Assembly (NCBI GenBank): GCA_937924675.1
Contig: CALEVL010000240.1
Coordinates: forward strand, 1-9,012
Source: an uncultured Ignavibacteria bacterium
Lineage (GTDB): Bacteria > Bacteroidota > Ignavibacteria > Tepidaquicellales > Tepidaquicellaceae
DNA: 9,012 nt
Direction of reading: 5' to 3'
Positions 6,341 to 9,012 of this stretch are shown in pieces. The position numbers were made by a program, and so were the translations under genes. The notes beneath the pieces were generated by a model. The model searched no databases, was not told the DNA's origin, and saw nothing but the letters and a program-made list of their open reading frames with translations. Numbering within the stretch: position 1 is the stretch's first letter; each line of letters begins with the position of its first letter.

Positions 6341-8812
6341 TTATTTTATCAGGATCATTTTTTTTGATTGAATAAAATTTCCAGCTTCAAGTCTGTAAAT
6401 GTAAATTCCTGACGGAAGATTCCCGGCATTGAATTTTATCGAATTGTTTCCGCCGGTAACTTTGCCGCTGATTAGCAATGCTACTTCTTTACCGCTTATA
6501 TCAAATACTCTCAGAGTAACCTCCTGAGATTTTGGAAGGGAGAAACGAATTGTTGTTGACGGGTTAAAAGGATTCGGATAATTCTGATCAAGCATATAGC
6601 TTTTAGCCATTAGTGAGGGTTCTATGCCGGTTATGAGGTCAATAGAACTGACTCTTGCATTAGTCTCAATTTCTGCAATTCCTGCAACAGAATTATTGAG
6701 AATATTTCCTGTGAAGCTCTTTACAATGACTTTGGCACTGTCTGATGTAACAATTGAACCAACCTGAACTGTTGAACCCTGAATACTCAAAGGACCTGTA
6801 CTCGGGATGTGGGCAACCGTCAATCCGTCTTTGTACAGAAAAATTTCACAATCTGTCACATGAATATTTGTACCGTTACCTGTATTAGGAGTGATGTCGT
6901 ACAAAACAAATCTTCTTATGTCAATCGGAATTTCCCATTTTAAAACCACATATTCGTTAACACCGCCATTTGAGATCCAGTTAACTCTCATATCACTGTT
7001 TCGCGCCTTACGGTCAACAATATTTTTTCCGGCATAGCTATCGTTACCTGTGCTCAGATAGCTGCTTTCACGGACTTTTGCTGAAGTAGACAGGTTTGTA
7101 AAAGAGCCCTCAAACAAATTAAATGGTACGGTTATCATGGTATGACCCGCATGACATCCCACGCACTTCGTTCCTGAGCCGTTATTTCCAAAGTTCATTC
7201 CAAGTACATGTGAGAACTCACCGTCGTTATGTCTGAGAAGATGTCCGTTGCTGTCAACTACCTGTTCAAACATTGAGACATTGGCAGGAATATCTCCCTG
7301 TGCAATCTTTCCGTCACGGTTAACAGTTATTTCTCTAAACAATATCGGATGATCTTCGCCATTCTCATTTTGTCTCTGAAAGTTCAGAAAGAATCTGATC
7401 TTTGCGTTTTTCTGTATTGGAGGTGCATCATCAATCCGGGCATCAACGGGTCCATTCGAATAGATATTCAAACAATCAAATCTGAAGAGACCTCCCTGAT
7501 AAAAAGTCGCAGGGTTGGTCGTTGGAGGAACCTTGTTGGTATCGAACGCATCCAAGTAATCAACAATTGGAGGAGTTTGCCTTGGAGCAAGAATCTCCGC
7601 ATTAAGTTCAAGTGTACCCGGCAGGTCAACAATTTGTGTCAGGCCACCACCGTTAATCGATCCGGCATAGATTCCAAAATCAGTATTGATAGCTGATGTT
7701 GCATAAGAGAACATAATTCTTCCATCAGGAAGCGGTACAGGATCAGTAGCATAAGGTGGCTGCATTGTTCCATAGGAGGGAGGATTTTGAACCAGCAATG
7801 CCGTTGTTGAATCAACACCAAAAACTGTTTTTGCTTCAGCAAATCCCTGGTCATAAATTCTTATCCCCGGACTTCCGGAAGTTGTTGACATGGAATTTAA
7901 AGGTATATAAACACTTACCAACTTTCCGTCCGGCATTATTCTTGGTCTGTAAGAGAACAGACTCTTTCTTGTACGTGGATCTGTAGCATATTGCTTGAGC
8001 ATATCCCCGTCTGGATTTACAATATTTACCTGCCAGATATTTGCTATATCATTTGTAAGGGCAAGCGAATCAACACGCGTAAAGCCGGTTCCTGAAAGGT
8101 CGCTGGGACGATCAATATTAACCCACCATCTGGAATACAATATTCTACCGGAAACAGGATCAATAGAAGGTTTTTCTCCTCCGTTCCTTTCAGTTGTTAC
8201 CCTCATTGCAGTACTGCCTAGGGTATCAGTAATGAACAGGTTAGTTGTGAGGAATCCGTCATACATTGAAAGTGTCGGATATCTTGTTGAAGCAAATATA
8301 ATCTTGCCATCAGGCAGATAAACGGGGTCAAGATCATCATATTTTATAAACTTTGATGCGGCATTCCCGAATTGCGACAGGTCAATATTTCTGTCTGATT
8401 GGGTTACTTTGAACAAGCGGGTAAAATTACTTCTGAGCTCATATATTCTCCAGCTGCTGTCTCTGTGTTCAATGCCTGCAAAAACTATCTTCTGCCCGTT
8501 CCAGTGGACACATGGCTGCTGAACATCTATTAATGTAGTATTTCCAAACTGAATTGTGCTGTCGATCAATGTGGTAATGCTTCCTGATACATCTCTCAGC
8601 AGCAGTCTTCCTCCAACAACGGTACTTCTGGAAAACGGACCCATGCCGGGCAACAGACCTGCCTGCGGATAAAATATGTTTCCATTTTGCACAAGATTTC
8701 TGGAAGCAAATACTATTGGCACATTTATGCTTTGCGAAAATGAATTTGAAACGTGAAGCGTCAGAATGAGTAACATGCACAAGAGTACTAAAATCGGTCT
8801 TCTATGATTCAT
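6341..8812 (-). CDS. T9SS-exported beta-propeller monoheme cytochrome, HzsA-like
   Basis: An 823-residue secreted protein with five parts. Residues 1-27 are a signal peptide (NHRR, then a long hydrophobic run ending near FSQS). Residues about 30-410 form a TolB/WD40-like beta-propeller with recurring blade strands: NGQKIVFAG (105-113), PDGKIIFASTRY (167-178), GRILYSRWW (222-230), PDGKLVSVY (294-302), PDGRIMFSY (362-370). The GRILYSRWW form and the sequence before the heme (VNRDGKIAQGDIPANVSMFEQVVDSNG, ending 523, quoted in part) resemble proteins annotated as hydrazine synthase alpha-like. C550-V-G-C-H554 is a heme c site, and H535, M539 or H557 could be the second ligand. Residues about 575-720 look like a galactose-binding (F5/8 type C) module ending in AGIAEIETNAR. 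Residues 744-823 are a T9SS type A sorting domain, starting NYPNPFNPSTTIRFSLP and ending MILIK. Heme attachment and outer-membrane export are inferred. No hzsB/hzsC partner is present, so it should not be called hydrazine synthase. The leader has no Shine-Dalgarno; TAAGTTTA at 8828-8835 is a weak promoter candidate. Confidence 0.85.
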   Translation of the reverse strand: MNHRRPILVLLCMLLILTLHVSNSFSQSINVPIVFASRNLVQNGNIFYPQAGLLPGMGPFSRSTVVGGRLLLRDVSGSITTLIDSTIQFGNTTLIDVQQPCVHWNGQKIVFAGIEHRDSSWRIYELRSNFTRLFKVTQSDRNIDLSQFGNAASKFIKYDDLDPVYLPDGKIIFASTRYPTLSMYDGFLTTNLFITDTLGSTAMRVTTERNGGEKPSIDPVSGRILYSRWWVNIDRPSDLSGTGFTRVDSLALTNDIANIWQVNIVNPDGDMLKQYATDPRTRKSLFSYRPRIMPDGKLVSVYIPLNSMSTTSGSPGIRIYDQGFAEAKTVFGVDSTTALLVQNPPSYGTMQPPYATDPVPLPDGRIMFSYATSAINTDFGIYAGSINGGGLTQIVDLPGTLELNAEILAPRQTPPIVDYLDAFDTNKVPPTTNPATFYQGGLFRFDCLNIYSNGPVDARIDDAPPIQKNAKIRFFLNFQRQNENGEDHPILFREITVNRDGKIAQGDIPANVSMFEQVVDSNGHLLRHNDGEFSHVLGMNFGNNGSGTKCVGCHAGHTMITVPFNLFEGSFTNLSTSAKVRESSYLSTGNDSYAGKNIVDRKARNSDMRVNWISNGGVNEYVVLKWEIPIDIRRFVLYDITPNTGNGTNIHVTDCEIFLYKDGLTVAHIPSTGPLSIQGSTVQVGSIVTSDSAKVIVKSFTGNILNNSVAGIAEIETNARVSSIDLITGIEPSLMAKSYMLDQNYPNPFNPSTTIRFSLPKSQEVTLRVFDISGKEVALLISGKVTGGNNSIKFNAGNLPSGIYIYRLEAGNFIQSKKMILIK

Positions 8813-8960
8813 TTATCTGTCTTTTTTTAAACTTAGTTATTTTCGGAATGTAATAAAATCTGATTTTACGGTAGAGGCAGCATTCATCTTTCATCCGTCC
8901 AAAACGTTTTACTTAGAAGGAAGTTGGCTCGAACTAGTTGCATAGAATAAAATCATCTCC

Positions 8961-9012
8961 GCTTTCTTTTGAACCCTTCGGCAAGCTCAGGGCAAGCTAA
9001 AGAAAGCTTGGC
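8961..9012. repeat. Palindromic intergenic repeat with CCCTTCGGCAAGCTCAGGGC core
   Basis: Positions 8961-8969 (GCTTTCTTT) and 8999-9007 (AAAGAAAGC) are a perfect 9-bp inverted repeat. Between them lies CCCTTCGGCAAGCTCAGGGC (8974-8993), itself with CCCT/AGGG ends. GGCAAGCT occurs twice in direct orientation at 8980 and 8991, and CAAGCT (8993-8998) pairs with AGCTTG (9005-9010). The core resembles the short CCCTTCG-N-CTCAGGG dispersed repeats I know from many environmental bacterial genomes. The element reaches the window edge, so its full extent is unknown. The rest of the 200-nt stretch 8813-9012 shows no gene or RNA that I can support. Confidence 0.65.

Noticed and set aside
6341..8812. Annotation as true hydrazine synthase (anammox)
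   Set aside because: Only one heme motif is present, HzsB/HzsC genes are missing, and the T9SS and galactose-binding parts do not belong to anammox HzsA. Only a family-level resemblance is claimed.
8885..8944. Short minus-strand frame of about 19 codons starting MQLVRANF
   Set aside because: It has no ribosome-binding site and no known similarity; such a length is common by chance in intergenic DNA.

Overview
The window most likely comes from a member of the Ignavibacteria or a neighbouring Bacteroidota/Chlorobi-group lineage. The large secreted protein ends in a type IX secretion (T9SS) sorting domain whose NYPNPFNPSTTIRFSLP opening is typical of that group. Most genes have A-rich leaders with little or no Shine-Dalgarno sequence. 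One promoter candidate matches the Bacteroidota -7 consensus TAnnTTTG. No organism can be named from the sequence alone. I see no rRNA, tRNA, CRISPR, transposase or phage gene.

Positions 1-4676 hold four minus-strand genes. In transcription order they are malate synthase A (aceB), isocitrate lyase (aceA, 21 nt later), an exported thioredoxin-fold/TPR protein (109 nt later), a strong hairpin terminator, and a small two-helix membrane protein of the DUF6526 type. aceB and aceA together form the glyoxylate shunt, which allows growth on acetate, fatty acids or other C2 units. They probably form one transcription unit, which may run through the thioredoxin gene to the terminator at 549-587.

Positions 4677-4868 are a divergent intergenic region of 192 nt. 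It separates aceB from a plus-strand RmlD-like short-chain dehydrogenase/reductase (4869-5762), which must start at GTG and has a good TAnnTTTG box just upstream. This gene runs convergently into the next block with only 15 nt between stop codons.

Positions 5778-8812 are a tight minus-strand pair: an 823-residue exported protein followed after 5 nt by yqgE. The large protein has, in order, a signal peptide, a beta-propeller related to the hydrazine-synthase-alpha-like family, one CxxCH heme c motif, a galactose-binding/discoidin-like module and a T9SS sorting domain. It is the most unusual gene here: a probable cell-surface or released monoheme cytochrome of unknown substrate.

The last 200 nt carry no gene I can support. 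The final 52 nt are a compact palindromic/direct-repeat element containing CCCTTCGGCAAGCTCAGGGC, which resembles short interspersed repeats that are abundant in many environmental bacterial genomes. It continues to, and possibly past, the window edge.
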